Below the pieces are notes generated by a model. That model did no database searches. It saw only the letters and a program-made list of their open reading frames with translations, and had not been told where the DNA came from. DNA of 64,000 nt from Paenibacillus_D sp047238105 (GTDB taxonomy: Bacteria; Bacillota; Bacilli; Paenibacillales; Paenibacillaceae), in assembly GCF_047238105.1 (NCBI RefSeq), contig NZ_JBDFMD010000001.1:496001-560000 (forward strand). The letters are read 5' to 3'. Both the position numbers and the translations under genes were made by a program. Position 1 is the first letter of the stretch. Each line of letters opens with the position of its first letter. Below are positions 1 through 7,484 of the stretch, piece after piece.

Positions 1-96
1 AGCCGTTACATCCCGTGTATAAGCGTCCAGCGTATTCGAGCTCAGATTGCGCTCGTCCGCCAAATGTTCGACAAATGACTGTACTTCGGATTCCAC
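1..96 (-). CDS. xerD: Tyrosine recombinase XerD, N-terminal fragment
   Basis: Partial gene: only the first 32 codons are in the window and the rest runs off the left edge. Translation from GTG at 96 starts VESEVQSFVEHLADERNLSS and continues NTLDAYTRDV, the typical N-terminal SAM-like core-binding segment of XerC/XerD recombinases, which resolve chromosome dimers at dif with FtsK. An AAAGG ribosome binding site lies 9 bases upstream of the GTG; an ATG two bases upstream is in another frame and soon stops. In Bacillus subtilis the order fur, yqzK, xerD (ripX) is known, and here yqzK lies directly upstream, which favours XerD over XerC. The catalytic domain cannot be seen. Confidence 0.8.
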   Translation of the reverse strand, partial: MESEVQSFVEHLADERNLSSNTLDAYTRDVTA

Positions 97-178
97 ATAA
101 CCGTTCCTTTCACACAACGTTTCCCGTACTATTCCACATGGTGCTTGCCGATTCCTGCCGGTTGCGTGAAAGCATGGG

Positions 179-412
179 CTATTCGCCCATCCAGTAAAAC
201 CATTGCAACCGCTCCAGCCACGCCCGGCTGTCCCAGGCGGTCTGATCCGTCTGGAACACCTTGAGCGCTTGACCGTGCGGCATCGCATAAGGATCGACCG
301 GATTGAGCCAATCGACCGCCCACCGGTACAGCGTCACCGCGATGATGGTCAGCATCAGGAACAGCACGAGGAACTGCAGGAGCTCCCAGCATTTGCGCAG
401 CGAAATAATCAT
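179..412 (-). CDS. yqzK: YqzK family (DUF4227) small membrane protein
   Basis: 77-residue protein with one N-terminal membrane helix (about residues 10-32, LLQFLVLFLMLTIIAVTLY) followed by a short hydrophilic tail rich in Trp (WYWMGE-like end). This is the length and layout of the DUF4227/YqzK family found between fur and xerD in Bacillales; the function is unknown. A GGGGGATTGCC ribosome binding site precedes the ATG. It lies 82 bases upstream of xerD and is probably cotranscribed with it. In B. subtilis fur is the direct neighbour, whereas here ald, a subtilase gene and a dehydrogenase gene intervene. Confidence 0.75.
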   Translation of the reverse strand: MIISLRKCWELLQFLVLFLMLTIIAVTLYRWAVDWLNPVDPYAMPHGQALKVFQTDQTAWDSRAWLERLQWFYWMGE

Positions 413-508
413 GGCAATCCCCCCGGCCCACAGGTTGTCTTCTTTCCCACCTTATGACCGGCGGATCCGGAATAGTACAGTGCGGAGCTGCGGCGCTTGC
501 CGCCTGTT

Positions 509-1648
509 TCAGGCTTGAGGCAGCGACGATGACGGAATCATCTGTTCCAATGGCATATAGGGCAGACCGACACTTTCCGCCACTTGAAGATAGGTCACCT
601 GACCTTTGTAGGTGTTGACGCCTTTGCGCAGCGATTCATTGACGGCAATGGCGGCTTCCACCCCTTTGTCAGCCAGCTCCTGCACATACGGAAAAGTAAC
701 ATTGGTCAGGGCAAGCGTCGAAGTCCGCGGTACGGCACCCGGCATGTTGGCAACAGCATAATGGAGCACACCATGCTTGATATAGACGGGCTGCCGGTGG
801 GTCGTCACCCGGTCGATCGTCTCGATCGAGCCGCCCTGGTCAATCGCGACATCGACGATCACGGCCCCTTTCTTCATCGTCTGAACCATCGCCTCCGTTA
901 CCAAGCGGGGTGCGCGAGCACCAGGGATCAGGACGGCGCCGATCAACAAGTCGGCCTTGCGAACCGCATGGGCGATGTTGTACGGGTTGGACATCAGGGT
1001 GCGGATCCGTCCGTTAAACTGCTCATCGATGTACCGCATCCGCTCGGCGCTGCGCTCCAGGATCACGACACTCGCGCCCATGCCCAGCGCCATGCGGGCA
1101 GCATTGGTGCCGACGATGCCGCCGCCGAGCACGATGACTTCGGCAGGCGGTACGCCAGGGACGCCGCCGAGCAGGATGCCCCTGCCGCCGTAAAAGGCTT
1201 CGAGGAACTGTGCTCCAACCTGTACGGCCATCCGCCCGGCCACTTCGCTCATCGGCGTCAGCAGCGGCAGGCCGCCTCCCGGCAGCTGGATCGTCTCGTA
1301 CGCGATCCCGGTGACGCCCCGATCCGCCAGAGCGCGAGTCAGCTCTGGCGCCGCCGCAAGATGTAGATAAGTAAACAAGATGAGATCAGGACGGAAATAA
1401 CCGTATTCTTCCGGCAACGGCTCTTTGACCTTGAGGATCATCTCCGCTTCCTTCCATAGATCAGCCGCGTGCGGTACGATCGTCGCACCTTCCTGCTCAT
1501 ACTGCTCATCGGAGAAGCCGCTTCCCTCGCCTGCGCCTTGCTGCACCAGCACTTCATGACCTGCTTGCTGCAGCATCCCCGCACCTGCAGGGATGAGAGC
1601 CACCCGGCTCTCATTACTTTTGATCTCGGTAGGCACGCCTATTCTCAT
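509..1648 (-). CDS. ald: Alanine dehydrogenase
   Basis: 379 residues, the usual length of Ald. Catalyses reversible NAD-dependent oxidative deamination of L-alanine to pyruvate and ammonium in the cytoplasm. The N-terminus MRIGVPTEIKSNESRVALIP is the AlaDH/PNT signature, with the conserved Arg and Lys of the pyruvate site; VKVKEPLPEEY follows near residue 75. The NAD-binding domain carries VIVLGGGIVGTNAARMALGMG (about 170-190), and DVAIDQGGSIET (about 268-280) holds the catalytic Asp region. An AGGAGG ribosome binding site lies 8 bases before the ATG. It is divergent from the subtilase gene. In Bacillus, Ald supports use of alanine as carbon source and normal sporulation. No clear operator or terminator was found. 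Confidence 0.95.
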   Translation of the reverse strand: MRIGVPTEIKSNESRVALIPAGAGMLQQAGHEVLVQQGAGEGSGFSDEQYEQEGATIVPHAADLWKEAEMILKVKEPLPEEYGYFRPDLILFTYLHLAAAPELTRALADRGVTGIAYETIQLPGGGLPLLTPMSEVAGRMAVQVGAQFLEAFYGGRGILLGGVPGVPPAEVIVLGGGIVGTNAARMALGMGASVVILERSAERMRYIDEQFNGRIRTLMSNPYNIAHAVRKADLLIGAVLIPGARAPRLVTEAMVQTMKKGAVIVDVAIDQGGSIETIDRVTTHRQPVYIKHGVLHYAVANMPGAVPRTSTLALTNVTFPYVQELADKGVEAAIAVNESLRKGVNTYKGQVTYLQVAESVGLPYMPLEQMIPSSSLPQA

Positions 1649-1809
1649 CAGGTGCTTCCTCCTCTGATCTGCTTATTGGAAGACAGGCAGAAGCCAGGCG
1701 CCTATCCCTCTTCAGTAATCTAGTTCAACCTGCCCAATATTATGTATGAGGCGTATCCATTGGCCCTTTTATCCCATATGGTAAGGTATCGACTGCAGGA
1801 GGGATTCCA

Positions 1810-3021
1810 TTGACCCATATCGGGCACATCCTGTGCCGCTGCGCACGTTCCAGACCGACTGCGCATACGGCGAGACATCTGATCGTATTCCGCAAGGAAA
1901 CGGATTGCAAGGCTTGCCACGCCTACCTCGTCAGACGTGGGATGCGTGCCGTCAAACACGTGCAGGGCGCCTCTATGCTCTGCTGTCATCTCGACAAGCG
2001 CATCTCTTGGCGATCGCTGCAGGCTCATCCCGCCATCCGCTATATCGAAGAGGATCGGAAGGCGCGGGCCCATGCTGCCCGGAGCCCGATCCGGGGGACT
2101 GTCGTCACCCGCCGCGGCAGCGGTCCGCTTATCCCCTGGAATATCCGCCAAGTCCAGGCCCCCCGGGTCTGGCCGTTAACCCGCGGCCGCGGCGTACGGC
2201 TGGCGATCCTCGATACGGGCATCGCGAAGCATCCGGATCTGCGCATTGCAGGCGGCGTAGATACGACTGGCGCGCGTTCCTACAACGATGACAACGGGCA
2301 CGGCACCCATGTGGCCGGGATCGCAGCCGCGCTGGGGAGGAGCGGTCAGCAGGCCGGCGTCGCGCCGCAGGCCGAGCTGTATGCCGTCAAAGTATTGGAT
2401 GCTTACGGCTTCGGGTTCGTCTCCGACATCGTCGAGGGCATCGACTGGTGCATCCGCAATCGCATGCAGGTCATGAACATGAGCTTCGGACTCGAGCCCG
2501 GTGTCCGGAGCAGAGCGCTGCACGAGGCGATCCGCCGGGCAGCCCGGCGCGGCATCGTCATGGCCGCTTCCGCCGGCAATGCCGGCGCGCGCGCAGCCGG
2601 CCTCGACGCTCCGGCGCACTATGCAGCGCCGCTTGCGGTCGCTGCCTCTACCCGCAGCGAACGGATCGCAGCGCTCAGCAGCCGCGGCGCCGGTATCGGC
2701 GTGACCGCTCCTGGCCAAGACATCCGCTCCACCTGGCCGGGGGGAGGCTACAAGATCCTCTCGGGCACCAGCATGGCGACTCCGCACGTCGCCGGGGCTG
2801 CCGCACTATTGCTGAGCGCCAGGCCGCAGCTTACCTCGGCTAATGTCCGTCGGCTGCTGGAGCGGAGCGCTCGGCCGCTGCCGGGCACTCCCCGACGCGC
2901 CCAAGGCCATGGACTGCTGCAGGCCGCAGCTGCGCTTCACCGTATGTCGGCCTGCAGGCGCACAAGTCCGGCTGCCGCGCCCAGCGCGCTCAGGCGTAAA
3001 GCTACGGCTGCAGCTCCTTGA
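1810..3021 (+). CDS. Subtilisin-like serine protease (S8) without signal peptide
   Basis: 403 residues from a TTG start with AGGAGGG 6 bases upstream. The triad is complete: Asp135 in ILDTGIAKHPDL, His164 in NGHGTHVAG, Ser321 in SGTSMATPHVAG, and the oxyanion Asn257 in SAGNAG. Residues about 20-80 resemble an inhibitor-I9 propeptide (HLIVFRK ... IRYIEED). No hydrophobic signal peptide precedes it, so the enzyme is probably cytoplasmic or released by a non-classical route. Unusual for bacterial subtilisins is the cysteine-rich first 60 residues (Cys9, 11, 33, 36, 58, 59). The C-terminal tail is Arg/Ala-rich. The last 20 bases overlap the convergent dehydrogenase gene. Substrate unknown. Confidence 0.88.
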   Translation: MTHIGHILCRCARSRPTAHTARHLIVFRKETDCKACHAYLVRRGMRAVKHVQGASMLCCHLDKRISWRSLQAHPAIRYIEEDRKARAHAARSPIRGTVVTRRGSGPLIPWNIRQVQAPRVWPLTRGRGVRLAILDTGIAKHPDLRIAGGVDTTGARSYNDDNGHGTHVAGIAAALGRSGQQAGVAPQAELYAVKVLDAYGFGFVSDIVEGIDWCIRNRMQVMNMSFGLEPGVRSRALHEAIRRAARRGIVMAASAGNAGARAAGLDAPAHYAAPLAVAASTRSERIAALSSRGAGIGVTAPGQDIRSTWPGGGYKILSGTSMATPHVAGAAALLLSARPQLTSANVRRLLERSARPLPGTPRRAQGHGLLQAAAALHRMSACRRTSPAAAPSALRRKATAAAP

Positions 3022-3973
3022 CGATATGGATGTCGCCGGTGCCGTTCAGTGCCCCGGCCAGATTGCGCGCCGCCAGCATCGCCATATCGAAGCGGGTGGC
3101 AGCAGTAGCCGAGCCGATGTGCGGTACGAGGACTACCTGATCCATCTTCAGCAGCGGATTATCGGGCGAGACGGGCTCCTGCGCGAATACATCCAGTCCC
3201 GCTCCGGCGATCTCACCGCTCTGCAGCGCCTCGATCAATGCTTCCTCGTCGACCGTCTGGCCGCGCGAAGCATTGATGAAGAAGGCGCTGCGCTTCATCT
3301 TCGCAAAAGCTTCCCTGCCGATATATCCTCTGGTCTCCTCGGTGAGCGGTGTCATGAGGACGACAAAATCGGACTGCGCGAGCAACTCGTCCAGCTCCAG
3401 GTAGCGGATGCCCAGCTGCGACTCGGCGTCCGGCTTTCTGGAACGGTTGTGGTATACGACATCCATATCGAAGCCCCGCTTGCCCCTGGCGGCGATCGCT
3501 TCACCGATTCGGCCCATGCCGATGATGCCGAGCGTCGCATGATGGACATCTGTGCCGAACAGATCGGCATCACTGCCCTTTACCCAACCTCCTGCACGCA
3601 CGAAACGGTCGAGCTCGGCAATTCTTCGCGAGACCGAGAGGATCAGTGCAAAGACGAGATCGGCCACGGTGGCATCCAGCACAAATGGCGTATGCGTGCC
3701 GATGATGCCTCTGCGTTTCATGACATCCAGATCGAAGTTGTTGTAACCGACGGACATATTGCTCACTACCCGCAGCTGTGGCAGCTGCTCCAGCAGTTCG
3801 TCGTCCACCGCAATGCCGGTAAGCAGGATCCCCTCTGCTTCCTTCGCCTCTTCGATCAGCTGCGTTTTGGTGATAGCTTGCTTGCCTTCCCATTTGTTGA
3901 CGTGACAATGCTCCTGCAGATAGGCCTCTGCCTCCTGCGGCAGTCTTGCAGCCAGGTAGACCTTCGGTTTCAT
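3002..3973 (-). CDS. D-2-hydroxyacid dehydrogenase (glyoxylate/hydroxypyruvate reductase-like)
   Basis: 323 residues starting MKPKVYLAARLPQEA; GGGAGG lies 7 bases before this ATG, better than an ATG 11 codons upstream. A Rossmann NAD(P) motif TLGIIGMGRIGEAIAAR (about 145-160) is followed by VVYHNRSRK, where the Arg/Ser-Arg pattern suggests NADPH preference. Catalytic Arg is in INASRGQTVDEEAL, Glu in FAQEPVSPDNPL, His in VVLVPHIGSATAATR. This set fits the GhrB/GyaR branch that reduces glyoxylate, hydroxypyruvate or 2-ketogluconate; the exact substrate cannot be read from sequence. It ends inside the 3' end of the convergent subtilase gene, and a hairpin separates it from fur upstream. Confidence 0.88.
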   Translation of the reverse strand: MKPKVYLAARLPQEAEAYLQEHCHVNKWEGKQAITKTQLIEEAKEAEGILLTGIAVDDELLEQLPQLRVVSNMSVGYNNFDLDVMKRRGIIGTHTPFVLDATVADLVFALILSVSRRIAELDRFVRAGGWVKGSDADLFGTDVHHATLGIIGMGRIGEAIAARGKRGFDMDVVYHNRSRKPDAESQLGIRYLELDELLAQSDFVVLMTPLTEETRGYIGREAFAKMKRSAFFINASRGQTVDEEALIEALQSGEIAGAGLDVFAQEPVSPDNPLLKMDQVVLVPHIGSATAATRFDMAMLAARNLAGALNGTGDIHIVKELQP

Positions 3974-4026
3974 CTTGCCGCCTCCCATATTATCGTTATG
4001 TACCAATACAGGTCCATTATAACATA

Positions 4027-4066
4027 GACAGCCCGGCTCTCCCCTTGAGGAGCGAGCCGGGCTGTC
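4027..4066 (-). terminator. Rho-independent terminator after fur
   Basis: Perfect 13-base inverted repeat GACAGCCCGGCTC / GAGCCGGGCTGTC with a 14-base loop, 14 bases after the fur stop codon. On the minus strand it is followed by an A/T-rich TATGTTATAAT stretch rather than a pure U run, so termination may be incomplete. Confidence 0.75.
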
Positions 4067-4080
4067 CCACCTACTAGATG

Positions 4081-4542
4081 CTACGCAGGTCCCTTATTAT
4101 CATTCTTCTCGCGGCAACGTCTGCAGACGCCCTGGAAATCAAGACGGTGGTCGATGACCGAGAAACCGTACTCCGCTTCCAGTCGCTCTTCGAGCGGGCC
4201 GAGCCAATCGTCCATAATCTCGTCCATCGTACCGCATTGCACGCAGATCAGATGGTGATGATGATGCGTATTGGAATCCGTACGCAGATCATAACGCGCC
4301 ACGCCGTCGCCAAAATTCATCTTCTCCACGACATGCAGCTCGCTAAGCAGCTCCAGCGTCCGGTACACCGTTGCCAATCCAATCTCCGGAGCCTTGTCCC
4401 TGACGAGCATGAAGACATCCTCTGCACTAAGATGGTCCTCTTCGTTCTCCAGCAGTACCCGTACGGTTGCTTCACGCTGTGGAGTCAACTTATAGCCCTG
4501 AGATTGCAGCTGCTGTTTAATTTTATCGATCCGGGCTTCCAT
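4081..4542 (-). CDS. fur: Ferric uptake regulator Fur
   Basis: 153 residues. N-terminal winged helix with YKLTPQREATVRVLLEN and the DNA-reading helix LATVYRTLELL (about 50-62); C-terminal metal-binding dimerisation domain with HHHHHLICVQCG (about 86-97) and CRRC (about 142-145), i.e. the two CxxC pairs of a structural zinc site. It represses iron-uptake genes when Fe(II) is bound. Start chosen at the ATG preceded by AGGGGGG; an in-frame ATG 7 codons upstream lacks this spacing. Fur is preferred over PerR or Zur because it sits beside spoIIM and near yqzK/xerD, as in B. subtilis; a separate Zur is encoded at 59.9 kb. PerR cannot be fully excluded by sequence alone. Confidence 0.88.
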   Translation of the reverse strand: MEARIDKIKQQLQSQGYKLTPQREATVRVLLENEEDHLSAEDVFMLVRDKAPEIGLATVYRTLELLSELHVVEKMNFGDGVARYDLRTDSNTHHHHHLICVQCGTMDEIMDDWLGPLEERLEAEYGFSVIDHRLDFQGVCRRCREKNDNKGPA

Positions 4543-4648
4543 AATGTCCCCCCCTGCGTCCATACCGTGCCCACTCTAGCAAACTTTTGTCCTTTAATTA
4601 TAGGGGTTAACGGCAGCGAAAGTCAATCGCTTTGACGCCGGTCGGACA

Positions 4649-5275
4649 CTAGTTCAGAAACCCGGATGCCCAGCCCATCAGATGCGGCGATACATACGCC
4701 TCCAACCATGCCGCAACCCATATAACTGCCAGCATAACTAAGGTGATCGATACATGGGAGATAAACGGATGACGCAGCTGGCCTTGCCGCAGGAGCAGAC
4801 GATGCTTGACCAGATGAATGGAAAACGAGACCGACGATACGCTTGCAATAAGCAGTGCCGGCAGGATGATCAGATTGGGCGGAGCCACCGAGAACAAGGA
4901 GAACAGCACCCCATTCCAGCCGTGTCCCTGGATCAGGATCCCGACCGTAAAGCCGATCAGCACCCCTTTCAAAAAATCAAGCGCCAGCACCAGCGGCATC
5001 CCGATGACCGAAATGCCCAAGAGCCAAATCAGCATCACCCACTTGGTATGAAGCCACCCGCGGTCCCAAAACGCCTGGGCTTGATCCGGCCCCATACCGG
5101 CATCCAGCAACTGGACGAAATGATGGATATCGCCGGCCAGATCTTCCTGCTGCTCCAGTGTCAAGGCATGCACCAGCAGCGTGCCGAATATTACACCAAC
5201 GACCAACAGTACCGACACAAATACATACAACGACAGCTGATCCTTGACCAGCGGCCGCAGCCAGGATGATTTCAA
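4649..5275 (-). CDS. spoIIM: Stage II sporulation protein M
   Basis: 208 residues with about five membrane helices. SpoIIM, SpoIID and SpoIIP form the septal peptidoglycan machine (DMP complex) that thins the septum and drives engulfment in the mother cell. Family landmarks are DQLSLYVFVSVL near the N-terminus, WLLGISVIGMPLVLALDFLKG in the middle and FLLxxP-like VAPPNLIILPALL; the length is near the 215 of B. subtilis. I chose the TTG at 5275 because GGGAGAGGG lies 5-6 bases upstream; a GTG six codons earlier has no ribosome binding site. It sits between fur and the endoQ-like gene, as in other Bacillales, and has a sigma-E-like promoter. Confidence 0.92.
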   Translation of the reverse strand: MKSSWLRPLVKDQLSLYVFVSVLLVVGVIFGTLLVHALTLEQQEDLAGDIHHFVQLLDAGMGPDQAQAFWDRGWLHTKWVMLIWLLGISVIGMPLVLALDFLKGVLIGFTVGILIQGHGWNGVLFSLFSVAPPNLIILPALLIASVSSVSFSIHLVKHRLLLRQGQLRHPFISHVSITLVMLAVIWVAAWLEAYVSPHLMGWASGFLN

Positions 5276-5308
5276 TAAAACCCTCTCCCACACTTGTCCG
5301 GATAATCC

Positions 5309-5337
5309 AGTGTATGAAGAAGGCTTCTCCGCTATGT
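5309..5337 (-). promoter_or_regulatory. Sigma-E-like promoter of spoIIM
   Basis: On the minus strand CATACACT (5309-5316) matches the sigma-E -10 consensus CATACAMT perfectly, with a -35-like ACATAGC (5331-5337, core CATA) at 14-base spacing. spoIIM is sigma-E dependent in B. subtilis, so position and function agree. The -35 is only a partial match. Confidence 0.55.
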
Positions 5338-5347
5338 CATCCGATCC

Positions 5348-6580
5348 CTAGCTGCGATCGACTTTGCCGTATCGGCCGCCGCCCCCTGAACTGACCTGCA
5401 GCTCGCCCGCCCGGGCCGCTGCGATCAGCGCGGCTGCTTGTGCTCCGGCCACGGCGGACAGCTCATCAAGCGGAGCATGATGCAGGATATCCATCTCGGT
5501 GCCAAAGCGTCCCAGCAGCTTCTCCAGGGTGACCGGTCCGACCCCGGGCATGAATTCCAGGGGCACTTGATACAGGTAGGGAGGACGCTCTGGCGCCAAG
5601 TAAGCCTCCGTTCGGCCGGCAATGGCGGCAAGCTGCTCGATCCGGTCCATTACGCCGCGTACCAGCCGGGGACTGCCGCACTTCTCACAGCGCTCATGTG
5701 CCGCAGATTTCCCATCCGCGATCTGGCCGCAAGCCTTGCACCAGGTACGGTGATACTTGCCCAGTCTCGGATCCAGCCCATAGTTAGCCAGCATCCGTCT
5801 CCCCCGCGAACCCTGCAGTACCAGACACAGCTCTTCGAAGCTTGGTTCGGCCATCAGCATCGCATTGTACTCGCGGCCGATTCGCGAGAGGGAATGCGCA
5901 TCCGAGTTGGTCAGGAATGGACAATAATCGAGCGCCTCGATCCATCCGGCCATCCGGCTGTCCGCACTCAGACCCAGCTCGACGGCATCGATGAGCGAGG
6001 GCTCCAGCACATCGGCGATGCGCTCAGTAGCGCTGCCCAACAGACTTTTGTGCGGGGTGAAGATATGCGCCGGGATAAACAGCCCGCCCCTCCCTTTCAC
6101 CTCCGCCTGCAGTTCTCTGGCCGATACATAGATACGCTGCGAGCTGAGATTGACGTTTCGCATATGGCGCTCCAGCCATGAAGTGAAATCCTGCATGTCG
6201 GCAAGCCTGGGCAAAAAAATCAAATGATGCGCCGGTCCTCCCGTTCCCGCGTCATACACTTCAATCTCCGAGCCCAATACAATCGTCGTGTCGCCGAAGC
6301 GGATACCGCCTCCCGGGGCCTCTGCCATCTCGCCGGCATCCAGCAGATTCATAATATCGTGCTGGACACCCGGCACATGGGCATCGATGACGCCCAGCAG
6401 CGAGATCCCCTTGCGGACTGCCGCTTCATGGGCGATCTCGCGGAAGGTCAAGCGGCGGCTGGCACTGATCTTGACCGGCTCTCCCGCAGACGTCTGGCCG
6501 ATGTGGAGATGAAGATCCGCGAAGATCCGGCGCAATCCTCCATCAGCTCTCTGTTGTCCAAGCTTCGTATGAGGCAGCAT
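5348..6580 (-). CDS. Endonuclease Q-like PHP-domain protein
   Basis: 410 residues. The N-terminal PHP phosphoesterase domain has FADLHLHIG (about 20-28), GVIDAHVPG, EIEVYD, PAHIFTPHKS and FLTNSDAHSLSRIGREYN, the metal-ligand series. It is followed by a four-cysteine zinc ribbon (CKACGQ ... CEKCGSPRL, about 283-308) and a helix-hairpin-helix module MPGVGPVTLEKLLGRFGTE (about 348-368). PHP plus zinc ribbon plus HhH is the architecture of EndoQ, which nicks DNA 5' of deaminated bases (uracil, hypoxanthine, xanthine) in Thermococcales and some Bacillus. The start codon overlaps the nudF stop by one base (TGATG), so translation is coupled. The gene occupies the position of yqxK in B. subtilis. Activity is inferred, not shown. 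Confidence 0.8.
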   Translation of the reverse strand: MLPHTKLGQQRADGGLRRIFADLHLHIGQTSAGEPVKISASRRLTFREIAHEAAVRKGISLLGVIDAHVPGVQHDIMNLLDAGEMAEAPGGGIRFGDTTIVLGSEIEVYDAGTGGPAHHLIFLPRLADMQDFTSWLERHMRNVNLSSQRIYVSARELQAEVKGRGGLFIPAHIFTPHKSLLGSATERIADVLEPSLIDAVELGLSADSRMAGWIEALDYCPFLTNSDAHSLSRIGREYNAMLMAEPSFEELCLVLQGSRGRRMLANYGLDPRLGKYHRTWCKACGQIADGKSAAHERCEKCGSPRLVRGVMDRIEQLAAIAGRTEAYLAPERPPYLYQVPLEFMPGVGPVTLEKLLGRFGTEMDILHHAPLDELSAVAGAQAAALIAAARAGELQVSSGGGGRYGKVDRS

Positions 6581-7137
6581 CAGATTTCACCAGTCATCCG
6601 ATACCGCTGCCAGGCGTAGACGGCCATCATCGTCTTAGCATCGCTGATCCGCTCTTCCCGGATGTATTGCTGCGCTTCTTCAAAAGAAATCGTACTTACG
6701 GCAAGGAATTCCTCCTCGTCCAGGCTCATCTGTCCTTTGGTCAGCCCTTCCGCCCAATACAGGTACAGCTTTTCATCCGCAAAGCCCGGGGAGGTGTAGA
6801 AGGCGCTGATCAGCTTCATATCAGCTGCCTTGAAACCTGTCTCTTCTTCAAATTCGCGAAAAGCGGCCGTCCTCGGATCTTCGTTGCCGTCCAGCTTGCC
6901 CGCTGGAATCTCGACCTGGAACTTCTCCATCGGCTTGCGGTATTGTTCGACGACGATCAGCTTGTCACCCAGCAGGGCGACGACGGCAGCTGCCCCGGGA
7001 TGGCGGACGATCTCCCGGGTGGCCGTGCCCCCATCCGGCAGCCGCACTGTATCCACCTGCAGCGTGATCACCTGTCCTTCATAGATCGGCTTGGAGGAGA
7101 TCGTTTCCTCCTGCCACAGCTCGGGTCGTTTATTCAT
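6580..7137 (-). CDS. nudF: ADP-ribose pyrophosphatase (Nudix hydrolase)
   Basis: 185 residues. The Nudix box is GKLDGNEDPRTAAFREFEEE followed by TGF (about 80-102), matching Gx5Ex7REUxEExGU. TSPGFADEKLYLYWAEGL downstream is typical of the ADP-ribose pyrophosphatase group, which cleaves ADP-ribose to AMP and ribose 5-phosphate. The second ATG of MHPMNKR is preferred because AGAGG lies 9 bases before it, whereas it abuts the first ATG. It is coupled to the downstream endoQ-like gene and divergent from mciZ, the arrangement known in Bacillus (yqxK/nudF/mciZ region). Confidence 0.92.
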   Translation of the reverse strand: MNKRPELWQEETISSKPIYEGQVITLQVDTVRLPDGGTATREIVRHPGAAAVVALLGDKLIVVEQYRKPMEKFQVEIPAGKLDGNEDPRTAAFREFEEETGFKAADMKLISAFYTSPGFADEKLYLYWAEGLTKGQMSLDEEEFLAVSTISFEEAQQYIREERISDAKTMMAVYAWQRYRMTGEI

Positions 7138-7186
7138 CGGATGCATCCTCTCTATTATTTCTAGCGCAATTCCAAGCTTCTGTTAG

Positions 7187-7214
7187 GCATACTTGTCCAT
7201 TCTCCGCATATCAA
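7187..7214 (+). promoter_or_regulatory. Sigma-E-like promoter candidate for mciZ
   Basis: GCATACT (7187-7193, 6 of 7 to sigma-E -35 KMATATW), 13-base spacer, then CATATCAA (7207-7214), a partial -10 match. It lies 46 bases before the mciZ start. mciZ of B. subtilis is sigma-E controlled, which is why this was searched; the -10 is imperfect. Confidence 0.4.
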
Positions 7215-7259
7215 TTGTATCAAAGCTCTTATTCAGGTTATGTCAGGGGGATTTTCGTC

Positions 7260-7427
7260 ATGAAAAGAGAGATGAGCGAACGACAGCTCCGTATGGTTGG
7301 GAAGGCATGGGAGATCAGGCACACGCTACGTCAGCTCGCCCGAAGCGGCGGTGCGGGAGCTACTCTGCAAGGCTATTTGCAGCACGACAGCCGCACGGTA
7401 CGTGTCTCCAAAATTAAAAAGAAATAA
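7260..7427 (+). CDS. mciZ: MciZ-like Z-ring inhibitor peptide
   Basis: 55 residues from ATG with AGGGGG about 10 bases upstream. The core MVGKAWEIRHTLRQLAR is very similar to the centre of B. subtilis MciZ (remembered as LVGKAWEIRAKLKEYGR). MciZ is a mother-cell peptide that binds the C-terminal part of FtsZ and caps protofilaments so that no Z-ring forms during sporulation. The B. subtilis gene also lies beside nudF and is sigma-E dependent. This copy is longer (B. subtilis 40 residues), with a basic tail SRTVRVSKIKKK. It is divergent from nudF and followed by a terminator. Identification rests on the motif plus synteny; the N-terminal MKREM could be replaced by the internal MSERQ start. Confidence 0.8.
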   Translation: MKREMSERQLRMVGKAWEIRHTLRQLARSGGAGATLQGYLQHDSRTVRVSKIKKK

Positions 7428-7441
7428 TACCAGCGTAAAAA

Positions 7442-7473
7442 ACAGGCCAACCGCAGCGAAGCGGTTAACCTGT
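7442..7473. terminator. Bidirectional terminator between mciZ and the M20 peptidase gene
   Basis: ACAGGCCAACCGC / GCGGTTAACCTGT, a long stem with a 2-base internal mismatch and an AGCGAA loop, 14 bases after mciZ and 11 bases after the convergent peptidase gene. An A-rich run (upstream on plus) gives a U tract for the minus-strand transcript. Confidence 0.7.
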
Positions 7474-7484
7474 CGGCTTCTTGC

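Noticed and set aside
129..431. 100-codon minus-strand frame overlapping yqzK
   Set aside because: Out of frame with the conserved YqzK protein and without a ribosome binding site.
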